Source of the DNA: Halobacillus massiliensis | GTDB taxonomy: Bacteria > Bacillota > Bacilli > Bacillales > Halobacillaceae | Reading direction: 5' to 3' | Assembly: GCF_900166625.1 (NCBI RefSeq) | Contig: NZ_LT800499.1 | Coordinates: 407,197 to 448,055 of the forward strand | DNA: 40,859 bases | Shown here: positions 32,617 to 40,369 of the stretch, piece after piece | Position numbering within the stretch: position 1 is the stretch's first letter | Layout of the letters: each line of letters begins with the position of its first letter | The notes under the pieces: generated by a model | Databases searched by the model: none | Told to the model about the DNA's origin: nothing | What the model saw: the letters and a program-made list of their open reading frames with translations, nothing else | Translations under genes and position numbers: made by a program

Positions 32617-33585
32617 ATGAAGTGGGGTATTTTAGGTGCAGCAAACATAGCTAAAAAGGCTTTGATTCCAGCTTTACAGAGGACAGAGACAGCCGAAGTT
32701 TTTGCCGTGGCAAGTTTAAGTGGAAAAGAGAAAGATTTTGCGGAAGAGTATCATATTCCTAAAACTTACAGTACATATGAAGGTTTGCTTGCAGATCAAG
32801 AAATAGAAGCGGTTTATATACCACTGCCTAATCATTTACATAAGGAATGGACAATAAAAGCAGCACAGGCTGGAAAACACGTGTTATGTGAAAAGCCTGC
32901 TGCCCTGACTACAGCAGATGCGAAAGAAATGATAGAGACATGCGAAAAGCATGGCGTTCTTTTTCTGGAGGCTTTTATGTATCAATTTCATCCCCAGCAT
33001 GAGAAAGTCAAATCTCTTATTAATGAAGGGGCAATTGGGGAGGTGCGCCTGATTAAAGCAGGCTTTTCCTTTAACTTTGATCGTAACGGCTACAACATTC
33101 GGCTTGATCGGACAAAAGGAGGCGGAGCTTTATGGGATGTAGGCTGTTATGGTGTCCATTCCGCTCTTCATCTCATGGATGAGGAGGTCGATAAAGTGAC
33201 AGCCATTTCACATATCGATGAAGAGTCCGGGGTAGACTTTACGACTGGCGTCTCCTTATCTTTGGAAAATGGCATCATTGTCCAAGTGGATTGCAGCTTT
33301 GAAGCAGAAGGAAGAAACGAATACCAGGTGATCGGTTCAGAAGGGTCCATCAACGTTCACGATGCTTACCGGCCTGATAAGCAGGACCATATCGGTAAAA
33401 TTACATTAAGAAACGAGAAAGGCGTGCAGGAACTCATAGAAACAGGTGATCAATATCGCCTGCAGGTTGAAAAGTTTATGGAAGCAGCTGGACAAAAAGA
33501 TTCCCTGACTGAGCTTCATAACGAGACGCTGAGATACTTGAAAGTCATGGAAGAATCTATTCACCTGATCTATAGGGGGAAATAG
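32617..33585 (+). CDS. Gfo/Idh/MocA-family NAD(P)-dependent oxidoreductase
   Basis: The 322-residue dehydrogenase has an N-terminal Rossmann fold (KWGILGAANIAKKALIPA), VYIPLPNHLHKEW and the active-site CEKPAAL with catalytic Lys. The C-terminal dimer domain includes GGGALWDVGCYGVH. Families of this kind oxidise sugars, inositols or their derivatives. The substrate is unknown. AAGGAGG precedes the ATG. The amidase gene begins one base after its stop, so the two are co-transcribed. Confidence 0.9.
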   Translation: MKWGILGAANIAKKALIPALQRTETAEVFAVASLSGKEKDFAEEYHIPKTYSTYEGLLADQEIEAVYIPLPNHLHKEWTIKAAQAGKHVLCEKPAALTTADAKEMIETCEKHGVLFLEAFMYQFHPQHEKVKSLINEGAIGEVRLIKAGFSFNFDRNGYNIRLDRTKGGGALWDVGCYGVHSALHLMDEEVDKVTAISHIDEESGVDFTTGVSLSLENGIIVQVDCSFEAEGRNEYQVIGSEGSINVHDAYRPDKQDHIGKITLRNEKGVQELIETGDQYRLQVEKFMEAAGQKDSLTELHNETLRYLKVMEESIHLIYRGK

Positions 33586-33586
33586 G

Positions 33587-34987
33587 ATGGAAGAGTTTCA
33601 AAGCCTAGATGGAACAGCTCAATTAGAGCTTCTCAGAAATAAAGAAATCAAACTGAGCGAAGTAAACGAATACTATAAAACACAGATCATTAGAAAGAAC
33701 CCGGAACTTCAGGCTGTCGTCCATACGATGTTTGATCATATGCCTGATGAGTATGACGAAAACAGGGGAAGGTTTGGCGGTTTTCCGTTTTTAATAAAAG
33801 ATTTAAATGCCGTGGAGGGGCAGCCTGTCTCTTTTGGCAGTAAAATAATGAAGGGCTTTAAAGCTTCCACAGACGATGAAGTCGTGAAAAGATACAAACG
33901 GGCAGGGCTCAACATTATTGGAAAAACAAACACTCCGGAATTCGGCTTTACACCGGCCACAGAGTCCAACTTTTTAGGTTTTGCGAAAAACCCATGGAAT
34001 CCTGATTTTTCTCCAGGAGGCTCAAGTGGAGGAGCGGCAGCGGCTGTCGCTTCCGGCATGATACCTTTTGCACACGGCAGCGATGGCGGGGGATCGATAC
34101 GTATTCCAGCTTCCTGCTGCGGGGTGTTTGGATTAAAACCGACACGGGGCCGATCGCCATTGTCAATGCGAATCAACAGCTTATCTGTTCACCATGCACT
34201 GACACGGTCAGTAAGGGACAGTGCCTTACTGCTGAATGTCATTGAAGGATCGCAGCTCGGAGACTCTTTTTCGACACCGCCTTTAGGAGGGCCATTTGAA
34301 AGATACTTAGAGAGGGATCCCAAGCCATTAAAGATTGCCTATATGGCAGACTTTGGAGCGGATTTGAATATCGACGAGGAAGTGCAGCAGGCTGTAGAAT
34401 CAACGGCAAAGCTTTGCGAAGAATTAGGGCATCACGTCGAAATCGCTTATCCAGATTTTAATTTGCACCGTTTTATGAATGCCTATGTTACAGTTTGGGT
34501 CGTCGGCGGGGCACTGGCCGTGAAAAATGCTGCACAGATGAACGGTAAAGAGGTTAACGACGAAACTACAGAACGACTGCTTTATTCCTTAATTGAAAAG
34601 GCGGATGGCTACTCAGTCTTTGAGTATGAAGAAGCACGGCAGTATTTGTTTGATGAAAGTGTGAAGGTGCACCGATTTTTTCAGAAGTATGACGTTCTTC
34701 TACATCCGGTAAACGCCAAGCCGCCGCTTCCATTAGGATGCTATGATGGAGAGAAAAAGACAGTAGATGATATTTTGAAGGTATCTGCTGAATATGCTCA
34801 CTTAACACCAATCGCAAATGTGACCGGACAGCCGGCGATGAGTGTACCTTTATATTGGGGAAGTAATAGCCTTCCCATCGGTTCTCATTTCATGGGGCGT
34901 TTTGGTGATGAAGCTACCCTTCTTCAACTGGCAGCCCAGCTTGAAAAAGCGCGTCCCTGGCAGAATAAATACAGTGAGCTGGCATAG
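33587..34987 (+). CDS. Amidase signature family hydrolase
   Basis: The 466-residue protein carries the Ser-cisSer-Lys triad: Lys71 (FLIKDLN), cis-Ser146 (SPGGSSGGAAAA) and nucleophile Ser170 (DGGGSIRIPAS), 24 residues apart as in the family. The C-terminal portion is typical of stand-alone amidases that act on small amides or cyclic dimers; it lacks the GatB/GatC partners of amidotransferases. ATAGGGGG lies before the start, which is one base after the oxidoreductase stop. The real substrate cannot be told. Confidence 0.9.
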   Translation: MEEFQSLDGTAQLELLRNKEIKLSEVNEYYKTQIIRKNPELQAVVHTMFDHMPDEYDENRGRFGGFPFLIKDLNAVEGQPVSFGSKIMKGFKASTDDEVVKRYKRAGLNIIGKTNTPEFGFTPATESNFLGFAKNPWNPDFSPGGSSGGAAAAVASGMIPFAHGSDGGGSIRIPASCCGVFGLKPTRGRSPLSMRINSLSVHHALTRSVRDSALLLNVIEGSQLGDSFSTPPLGGPFERYLERDPKPLKIAYMADFGADLNIDEEVQQAVESTAKLCEELGHHVEIAYPDFNLHRFMNAYVTVWVVGGALAVKNAAQMNGKEVNDETTERLLYSLIEKADGYSVFEYEEARQYLFDESVKVHRFFQKYDVLLHPVNAKPPLPLGCYDGEKKTVDDILKVSAEYAHLTPIANVTGQPAMSVPLYWGSNSLPIGSHFMGRFGDEATLLQLAAQLEKARPWQNKYSELA

Positions 34988-35051
34988 ATATTAATTAGGA
35001 AAATTTATTCTTGGCCTAAGAGCCTCAGGTTTTCTAAAGGAGGAATTCTAT

Positions 35052-35195
35052 TTGAGTTGGTTACATGGAATCTATACGACCCGCTATCTGTTTGTGGTCT
35101 TTTTTTCGATAACCTCTCTTAGTCTGCTTACTTATCAATCTATCGCTATATTCAATGCATTTGCGGAATTCTTTGAATTTCTCCGGAGAAGTTAA
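35052..35195 (+). CDS. 47-residue hydrophobic ORF upstream of the IS
   Basis: The TTG at 35052 lies 7 bp after AAAGGAGG, a near-perfect ribosome site. The product MSWLHGIYTTRYLFVVFFSI continues as one long hydrophobic segment and ends EFFEFLRRS. It lies 64 bp after the amidase, before the terminator that the IS has split. A small single-span membrane protein is plausible. I recognise no family. Confidence 0.5.
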   Translation: MSWLHGIYTTRYLFVVFFSITSLSLLTYQSIAIFNAFAEFFEFLRRS

Positions 35196-35249
35196 CCTGT
35201 ACAAAGAGAGAGGCGAATCGGTAGTGACCCCTGAAAGTTAGAGTTTTTA

Positions 35250-36051
35250 TTATGCAGCTGATTGGCTGGTTTGAGTTCGGTATTGTATGGGACTTAAACC
35301 AGCCAATTTTGCTTTTATGCGTTCATTATTATAGTAGTTCACATATCCCTCAAGTTTTCTTTTAAGCTCTTCATAAGAAACCAGTTCTTCTCCGTAATAC
35401 ATTTCCTGTTTGAGAATCCCGAAAAAATTCTCCATCGCTGCGTTATCTGCGCAGTTTGCTTTTCTGGACATACTTTGAAAGATTTGATGTTTCTTTAAGG
35501 TTTTCACCCACGTGTTATGTTGATAATGCCAGCCTTGATCGGAGTGGATGGTTGTTCGGTATTCGGCTTCCGTTCGACACTGCTTCATTCAACGGCTTTA
35601 AAACAAGGTCCAGGGTTGGTCGTTTAGAAATTCCAAAAGAGACAATTTCCCCATTAAATAAGTCCATAATCGGGCTTAAATAAAGCTTCTCATTTCCTGC
35701 ACATTTGAATTCCGTCACATCTGTGACTAATTTTTGGAGCCGTATTGGCGTGTGGAACCTGCGTTTTAATCGATTATGAGCCACTTTCCCAACTGTACCT
35801 TTGTACGATTTATACCGGGATTTTCTAGTGAATTTCTCACACTTCAATCCGAGCTCACCCATGATCCGATGAACTTTTTTATGGTTGATCCTATACCCCT
35901 GATTTCTAAGCTCGAAAGCAATGCGGCGATAGCCATATGTCCCGTTGTGCTTATGAAAGAGTTTCGTAATTATTTCTTTCCACTCTTTATTCGGATCTTC
36001 CTTCTGTAACTGCTTCTTCTGGTAATGATAAGTGGCTTCAGGAATGTCCAC
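35250..36051 (-). pseudogene. IS3 OrfB transposase, frameshifted
   Basis: The DDE integrase domain is split between two frames that overlap at 35515-35588. The upstream part carries the helix-turn-helix-like GTYGYRRIAFELRNQGYRI and the first catalytic Asp in VTDVTEF. The downstream part carries the second Asp in TIHSDQGWHYQ and the Glu in NAAMENFFG, and ends with YNNERIKAKLAGLSPIQYR. One extra base (or two missing) near 35570-35580 would account for the shift, after KPLNEAV. Before its first ATG the orfB frame is open into orfA in the -1 frame, as expected for IS3 programmed frameshifting, but no classic A6G slippery run is seen. A sequencing error is possible. Confidence 0.85.
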
Positions 36052-36068
36052 TCTTCGTAAAGCGTCTT

Positions 36069-36632
36069 TTACTTTGAATCCTTCTTGTTTGAGTTCGAAT
36101 ACCAGCGCTGCTTGTGCTTTTCGAGATAGGCGTCCGGATTCTCCTGAAAAGCTTTTAACTTTTTTAGATAAGAATTCTCTAAACGTAGGAGTTCATTTTC
36201 ACGTTCCAATTGTTCTTCCCGAGTTGGTGCTTTTTCTGTTTTGGGTAACTTTTTCTTAGGTTTTTTTGACATAGAAGGCCGTCCTTTCGCTTTTTCCTGG
36301 AGGCCCTCGCTCCCTTCCTTCTGAAATATGTTGGCCCAGCTCGCAATTAAAGCAGGGTTGTTCAGTTGGAAGGCAATCGCAGTCTCCTGAAGAGAAGCTC
36401 CTGTCTGTTTCCTAAAGTTTAATACATCCATCTTGAATTGGACAGGGTGGACTTGTTTGGAATGCTTCCTTTTTAACCCTTCTTCTCCAAATGCTTGATA
36501 AGCACGAACCCAACGTAAGATTTGAGCATCACTAGGAATGGAGTACTTTTTAGCTAATAAAACGTATCCTTTATGTCCTTGAAGATATTCCCTTACCACC
36601 TTCAATTTAAATTCCTTACTATACTTTGCCAT
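36069..36632 (-). CDS. IS3 OrfA, helix-turn-helix protein
   Basis: The 187-residue protein begins MAKYSKEFKLKVVREYLQGH, the usual IS150-type OrfA start. It has two helix-turn-helix units (YSIPSDAQILRWVRAYQ and FQLNNPALIASWANIF), a Lys/Pro-rich linker and a C-terminal leucine-zipper-like stretch (LERENELLRLENSYLKKL). OrfA binds the element ends and is normally fused to OrfB by a -1 frameshift. The frame extends to 36662, but the ATG at 36632 is clearly the family start. Confidence 0.92.
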   Translation of the reverse strand: MAKYSKEFKLKVVREYLQGHKGYVLLAKKYSIPSDAQILRWVRAYQAFGEEGLKRKHSKQVHPVQFKMDVLNFRKQTGASLQETAIAFQLNNPALIASWANIFQKEGSEGLQEKAKGRPSMSKKPKKKLPKTEKAPTREEQLERENELLRLENSYLKKLKAFQENPDAYLEKHKQRWYSNSNKKDSK

Positions 36633-36638
36633 AGAAAA

Positions 36639-36678
36639 CACCCCGGAAGTTAGATTTTTCACTCTAACTTCCGGGGTG
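36639..36678 (-). other. 16-bp-stem palindrome at the orfA end of the IS
   Basis: CACCCCGGAAGTTAGA (36639-36654) and TCTAACTTCCGGGGTG (36663-36678) pair perfectly around TTTTTCAC, partly inside the right inverted repeat. In the orfA mRNA leader it would hide the start region when transcription enters from outside, a common way for ISs to limit impinging expression. Confidence 0.7.
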
Positions 36679-36750
36679 CACTACCATCATGCCTCTCTCT
36701 TTTTTCTAATATTAGGTTCTCACTTAAACGTGGAGATGCAATGCTGCTCG

Positions 36751-36920
36751 GTTCCGTTTACCGTGACAAAGAGAACCGGGCCTGGGGAAACAACTCGCTT
36801 TCCATGGGTGAACGGTGAGCTTCCTCGGGCTTTTAGCCCTCCGGGATCTCCCCCTGTTCTATCCTCCCATAGGAGTCTCGCCGTTTCCCCTGGCCTTTAT
36901 GTTTTTTGGAGTAACGGAAC
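36751..36920 (+). repeat. Dispersed hairpin repeat, type A (cluster 3)
   Basis: It is bounded by GTTCCGTTTA and TAACGGAAC. The interior is nearly base-for-base the same as 7486-7657, including the CTTCCTCGGGCTTTTAGCCC segment. Confidence 0.92.
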
Positions 36921-36968
36921 ATTTAGTGAGATAAGACTATCTCTTCTCAAGATTAATAAGACTACAGC

Positions 36969-37131
36969 ATTCCGTTTTAACTATCACCGGTAAAGAGGCT
37001 GGGAAATGGCGAGACTCCTGCAGGGAGATAGAGCCATGGTGAGATCCGCGAGTGCAACGAGCTAGCTCACCGGCTCCCCGCGGAAAGCGAGCTATTTCCC
37101 AGCCGCTTTTTACTGCTCCAGCAAACGGAAC
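36969..37131 (-). repeat. Dispersed hairpin repeat, type B (cluster 3)
   Basis: It is bounded by ATTCCGTTTT and CAAACGGAAC and oriented against the A copy 48 bp upstream. GGCTGGGAAAT pairs with ATTTCCCAGCC, with inner GAGCC/GGCTC and GGTGAG/CTCACC. It is close to 7704-7868. Confidence 0.92.
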
Positions 37132-37255
37132 AGCCATTTTCCTTCATAAAAGTGAGGTAAACCAAGGGAAATGGTGAGGTCCGGGAGTTCACCGGCTCCC
37201 CGTGGAAAGCAAGTCATTTCCCAGCCGCTTTTCTCCGTTACTTGATAAACGGAAC
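37122..37255 (-). repeat. Internally deleted type B repeat (cluster 3)
   Basis: It shares the CAAACGGAAC boundary with the previous copy and ends TAAACGGAAC. GGGAAATGGTGAGG and the TTCACCGGCTCCCCG core remain, but about 30-40 bp of the left arm and loop are lost. Confidence 0.8.
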
Positions 37256-37307
37256 CGTCATTCCTAATGGACGTAGAAATAGAATTAGAGTAAGACTAGC
37301 CACTAAC

Positions 37308-38060
37308 TCATTTTATTGCTTCAAAAGTAAGAATCTCTGTTGATGCTGATGGAGAGCGGCCATATTCATAATCACTTGATACCGTAACCTCTGTAAAACC
37401 GGTCGATTTCAGAATCTGTTTGAACTCTTCCACGCCATACCACCTCATAGGGAAACGTTCGAGTTCTGTTTGGACAAGTTCTCCGTTGCTCCAGCGTTCA
37501 TACCTGTTATGAGAGACCGTGTATTGTTCAAAGACATTGTGTGCTGTCATCTTACTTTCAAGAGAAATCACATCTCCGTTCTCAAGCTTCCAGGTGCGAG
37601 TGGATACTTTACCGATTGGGAAGTCCTTCGGGATAGATAGATCGAGCAGCAAACTACCGCCCGGGGTGAGACTTTTATAAAATTGATGTAAAGCTTTTAA
37701 CGAATCCTTTCGTTTATGCAAGAGTAAAAACGTTCCTGTGGGAACAATTACAGCTTCATAGTAGGATTCCTTTGAATATGTAGTCATATCAGCTTGAAAA
37801 AGGCGAGGATTTATTTTATGATTCTCGCAATTTCTGCGGCAGACTTCCAGCATGGCACTGGATAGATCAAATCCTTCAACTTCAAAGCCTGCTTGTGATA
37901 AGGGGATGAGAATTCTTCCTGTTCCTGCGGCCGGCTCCAGTATCCTCCCAGAGACTCCTTCCAGACGACTCTTGTAAAATTCCACATCTCCAAAAGAGAA
38001 TCCAATGGGTTTATCTATGTCGTAGACTTGCGTAGATAAATGATGATAGTAGTTGAGCAT
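37308..38060 (-). CDS. SAM-dependent methyltransferase, class I
   Basis: The 250-residue protein has the seven-strand methyltransferase fold with motif I LEPAAGTGRILIPLSQAG, the acidic end of strand 2 in VEGFDLS, LFQADM (motif II) and LTPGGSLLLDLS (motif III). The N terminus MLNYYHHLSTQVYDIDKP is typical of small-molecule methyltransferases in Bacillaceae. The acceptor is unknown. AAGGAGGCGGG precedes the ATG. It lies just beyond repeat cluster 3, and no clear hairpin terminator separates the two. Confidence 0.85.
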   Translation of the reverse strand: MLNYYHHLSTQVYDIDKPIGFSFGDVEFYKSRLEGVSGRILEPAAGTGRILIPLSQAGFEVEGFDLSSAMLEVCRRNCENHKINPRLFQADMTTYSKESYYEAVIVPTGTFLLLHKRKDSLKALHQFYKSLTPGGSLLLDLSIPKDFPIGKVSTRTWKLENGDVISLESKMTAHNVFEQYTVSHNRYERWSNGELVQTELERFPMRWYGVEEFKQILKSTGFTEVTVSSDYEYGRSPSASTEILTFEAIK

Positions 38061-38158
38061 GGACCCGCCTCCTTTTCTTTTATAATATCATAAGGATGAA
38101 GCAGGGGAAGGCGTCTAGTAGAATGGAAAGGTGAAAGTTCAGTAAATAAAAAAATCCA

Positions 38159-38194
38159 TAAAAAAGGCCGGCTGTTCCAAAAGGAAAGGCCGGC
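38159..38194 (-). terminator. Intrinsic terminator after the subtilisin-like gene
   Basis: GCCGGC pairs with GCCGGC and inner TTCC with GGAA around TTTT. A T-run follows on the minus strand. Confidence 0.8.
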
Positions 38195-38229
38195 TGAATA
38201 TATATTTATTAAAAGGGGGTCAACGATCA

Positions 38230-39348
38230 TTAATGGACAGCGGCTTCCACATTCACGAGTCCGTTACCGTAATCAAATGAATCGCCAAGGGGAGTAGCCG
38301 TTTCATTCAAGCGGTCGCGAACATCCTGATTGCTTAAACTGTCGTCATCTGCCAGTACGAGTGCAGCGGCACCAGCTACATGTGGTGCAGCCATAGAAGT
38401 ACCGTTAAATGAAGCATAATCATTTTCAGGTACAGAACTTAAAATATCCACACCAGGAGCCATAACTTCAAGTTCATTTCCTCGGCTTGAAAAAGAAGCG
38501 ACCTGATTGGAACTATCGACAGCACCTACAGCCATAGCTGTCTCATACTTAGCAGGATAGCCGATTGTATTAAAAGGACCAAATTTTCCAGAGTTTCCGG
38601 CAGCGGCTACAACTAGAACACCGTTATGGTAGGCATTATCGACGGCTTCTTTAAGTGCAGCAGAACCTACAGATCCTCCAAGGCTCATATTAATGACATC
38701 CATGTCATTAGCAATTGCCCATTCGATCCCTGCGGCAATTTCACTATAGGCGCCGCTTCCTTCACCATTGAGAACTTTTACTGCATATAAGTCCACATCC
38801 GGAGCAACTCCGAGCACACCGACGTTGTTATCGACAGCGGCAATCGTACCTGCCACATGGGTTCCGTGCCCATTTAGATCATCAAATGGATCAGGTTCAG
38901 AGCTGACAAAACTGGCACCGCCAGCGACATTTAAGTCTTCGTGGCCGGATTCAATGCCTGAATCAAGAACAGCAACTTTGACACCGTTCCCCGTATTCCC
39001 TGTGTTCTGAACAACATCAGCATTTATTTGCGAAATACCTGGCGGGGAGGTTTGAGCTAATGCTTTTGCTTTATGGTCTTTTTCCACATATTCAACATTT
39101 GGATTGTTTTTTAAAGCTTTAACAGCCTGCTCAGGCAGGTTAGCTTTTACAACATTCATATACTTATACTGATGATCGACGTCTCCTCCAAGACTTTGGA
39201 CAGATGCAGTAACGGCATCACCTTTAAACTTGATTAAATAGTCCGAACGGCTTTCTTTTGAATCAGCACTTACCATTCCACCAAAGGCTGCAGTTAACGC
39301 TAGTGTCAGTATAAAAATTAAACTAATCCACTTCCACTGTCTCTTCAT
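38230..39348 (-). CDS. Secreted subtilisin-like serine protease (S8)
   Basis: The 372-residue preproprotein has a signal peptide (residues 1-28), an inhibitor I9 propeptide (about 36-95, [10 protein letters not shown] to [10 protein letters not shown]) and a mature domain starting near [14 protein letters not shown]. The catalytic triad is Asp129 (AVLDSGI), His161 ([10 protein letters not shown]) and Ser318 ([10 protein letters not shown]). The oxyanion Asn is in VVAAAGNSG. The mature domain is rich in Asp and Glu, as in proteases of salt- or alkali-adapted Bacillaceae. AAAAGGAGGAAG precedes the ATG, and a strong terminator follows. It probably supplies peptides outside the cell. Confidence 0.95.
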   Translation of the reverse strand: MKRQWKWISLIFILTLALTAAFGGMVSADSKESRSDYLIKFKGDAVTASVQSLGGDVDHQYKYMNVVKANLPEQAVKALKNNPNVEYVEKDHKAKALAQTSPPGISQINADVVQNTGNTGNGVKVAVLDSGIESGHEDLNVAGGASFVSSEPDPFDDLNGHGTHVAGTIAAVDNNVGVLGVAPDVDLYAVKVLNGEGSGAYSEIAAGIEWAIANDMDVINMSLGGSVGSAALKEAVDNAYHNGVLVVAAAGNSGKFGPFNTIGYPAKYETAMAVGAVDSSNQVASFSSRGNELEVMAPGVDILSSVPENDYASFNGTSMAAPHVAGAAALVLADDDSLSNQDVRDRLNETATPLGDSFDYGNGLVNVEAAVH

Positions 39349-39516
39349 CCACTTCCTCCTTTTCGATCACATCAACTACCCGGGTAAATGTTGTATGTAA
39401 TTCTGAATTGTCACAATTATATGATAACATGGATGTGGAGGGGTTGTTATTGGGAAATGAGGGAGGGGAGAAGGAGTCTAAAAGGCTCAAATTATCTGTA
39501 GTTGCACAAGTTTTCA

Positions 39517-39551
39517 TTAAAAAAGCTCTTCTCAACCAAAGAGAAGAGCTT
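39517..39551 (-). terminator. Intrinsic terminator after the response regulator
   Basis: AAGCTCTTCTC and GAGAAGAGCTT pair perfectly (11 bp) around a 7-base loop, followed by TTTTTT on the minus strand. The 39349-39516 stretch, upstream of the protease gene, holds its promoter region, but I see no clear boxes. Confidence 0.9.
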
Positions 39552-39556
39552 ACAGC

Positions 39557-40177
39557 CTAATGGGTATACCACTCATATAACTTCTTAGGTCTTCCGATTT
39601 TCTGATGGCGGATGACTTGTTTTACTTTTCCTTCTTCAAGTAAATGCATCAAATAGCGATACACGGTAGGATAAGCAAGACCGACACTTGAGGAAATCTC
39701 ATCTACTGATTTAGGAGTATCATTTTCCATTAAACAGGAGGCGACAGAGTCAAGGGTTTCTTTACTGATGCCTTTTGCTGTATACACGTCTTCTTCAACT
39801 GCCAGACGTTTTCTCATATTCACAATTTGTATGTGAAGATGAATTCTTGAGATTAAATCCAGAGGTTTTATCGGCTTTAATGAAAAATCAGTAGCCCCTT
39901 CCTGCCTGAACTGAGCCGCCACATCTTCACGGTCATCCTCTGTTAATACAAGGATGGGGACTTGTTGGTTTTCGAGCCGAACTCTTTTCACGAACTCCAA
40001 TCCATCCATAATGGGCATATGATAATCGACAATCATAATATCGTAATGATTTTTATTAAATAAATAGAGCCCTTCACGACCATCGGAGGCTGTATCTGCA
40101 TACAGTCCGTCTTTCTCGCATAAGCTCTTCATTAAATCACGCATGGATGGTTCATCATCCACGATCAGGAGCTTCAT
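39557..40177 (-). CDS. Orphan response regulator with C-terminal helix-turn-helix
   Basis: The 206-residue protein has a receiver domain (LLIVDDEPSMR, phosphoacceptor Asp51 in IVDYHMPIMDG, Thr in LVLTEDD, Lys in FSLKPIKP). A linker precedes a C-terminal winged helix (DEISSSVGLAYPTVYRYLMHLLEEGKV) of the kind seen in CitB/DctR-type regulators of carboxylate uptake. No histidine kinase gene is adjacent within the window. AAAGGGTGTTAAAGG precedes the ATG. Targets are unknown. Confidence 0.88.
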   Translation of the reverse strand: MKLLIVDDEPSMRDLMKSLCEKDGLYADTASDGREGLYLFNKNHYDIMIVDYHMPIMDGLEFVKRVRLENQQVPILVLTEDDREDVAAQFRQEGATDFSLKPIKPLDLISRIHLHIQIVNMRKRLAVEEDVYTAKGISKETLDSVASCLMENDTPKSVDEISSSVGLAYPTVYRYLMHLLEEGKVKQVIRHQKIGRPKKLYEWYTH

Positions 40178-40318
40178 CCTTTAACACCCTTTCTCTTACA
40201 GTCAACCAAAGCCGTATGAATTTACTCTAATATTATAATGTAAAAAAACTGTTGGCAATGGATTTAAGAGAAATGTTGCAGATTCGCATGGCTTTTCTAC
40301 TCACTTTATTTATAAAGA

Positions 40319-40357
40319 AGAAAAATCACCCGTGGGCCGAACAGTCACAAGGGTGAT
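40319..40357 (-). terminator. Intrinsic terminator after the dehydrogenase
   Basis: ATCACCC (40325-40331) and GGGTGAT (40351-40357) pair around a 19-base loop, followed by TTTTCTT on the minus strand. Confidence 0.7.
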
Positions 40358-40369
40358 TGATAATGAATT

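Larger units (their letters stand above)
35220..36685 (-). mobile_element. IS3-family element, IS150 group, 1466 bp
   Basis: Imperfect terminal inverted repeats begin GGTAGTGACCCC on the left (35220-35249) and GGTAGTGCACCCC on the right (36656-36685, complement), both continuing into GAAGTTAGAGT. The flanking ATC at 35217-35219 and 36686-36688 is a 3-bp target duplication, as usual for this family. It carries orfA and orfB on the minus strand. The orfB frameshift suggests that this copy is not active by itself. Confidence 0.88.
35203..36701 (+). terminator. Intrinsic terminator split by an IS insertion
   Basis: The left arm AAAGAGAGAGGC (35203-35214) and the right arm GCCTCTCTCTTTTTT (from 36691) form a 12-bp perfect stem with a T-run once the IS (35220-36685) and one ATC copy are removed. 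The restored loop is GAATCAT. It would have terminated the plus-strand amidase/47-residue-ORF transcript. The range includes the IS. Confidence 0.75.

Noticed and set aside
36676-37137. ORFs on both strands in repeat cluster 3
   Set aside because: They are translations of hairpin repeats with no start signals.
39323-39535. 70-codon minus-strand ORF overlapping the protease start
   Set aside because: It overlaps the protease ribosome site and signal peptide in another frame and has no family features.
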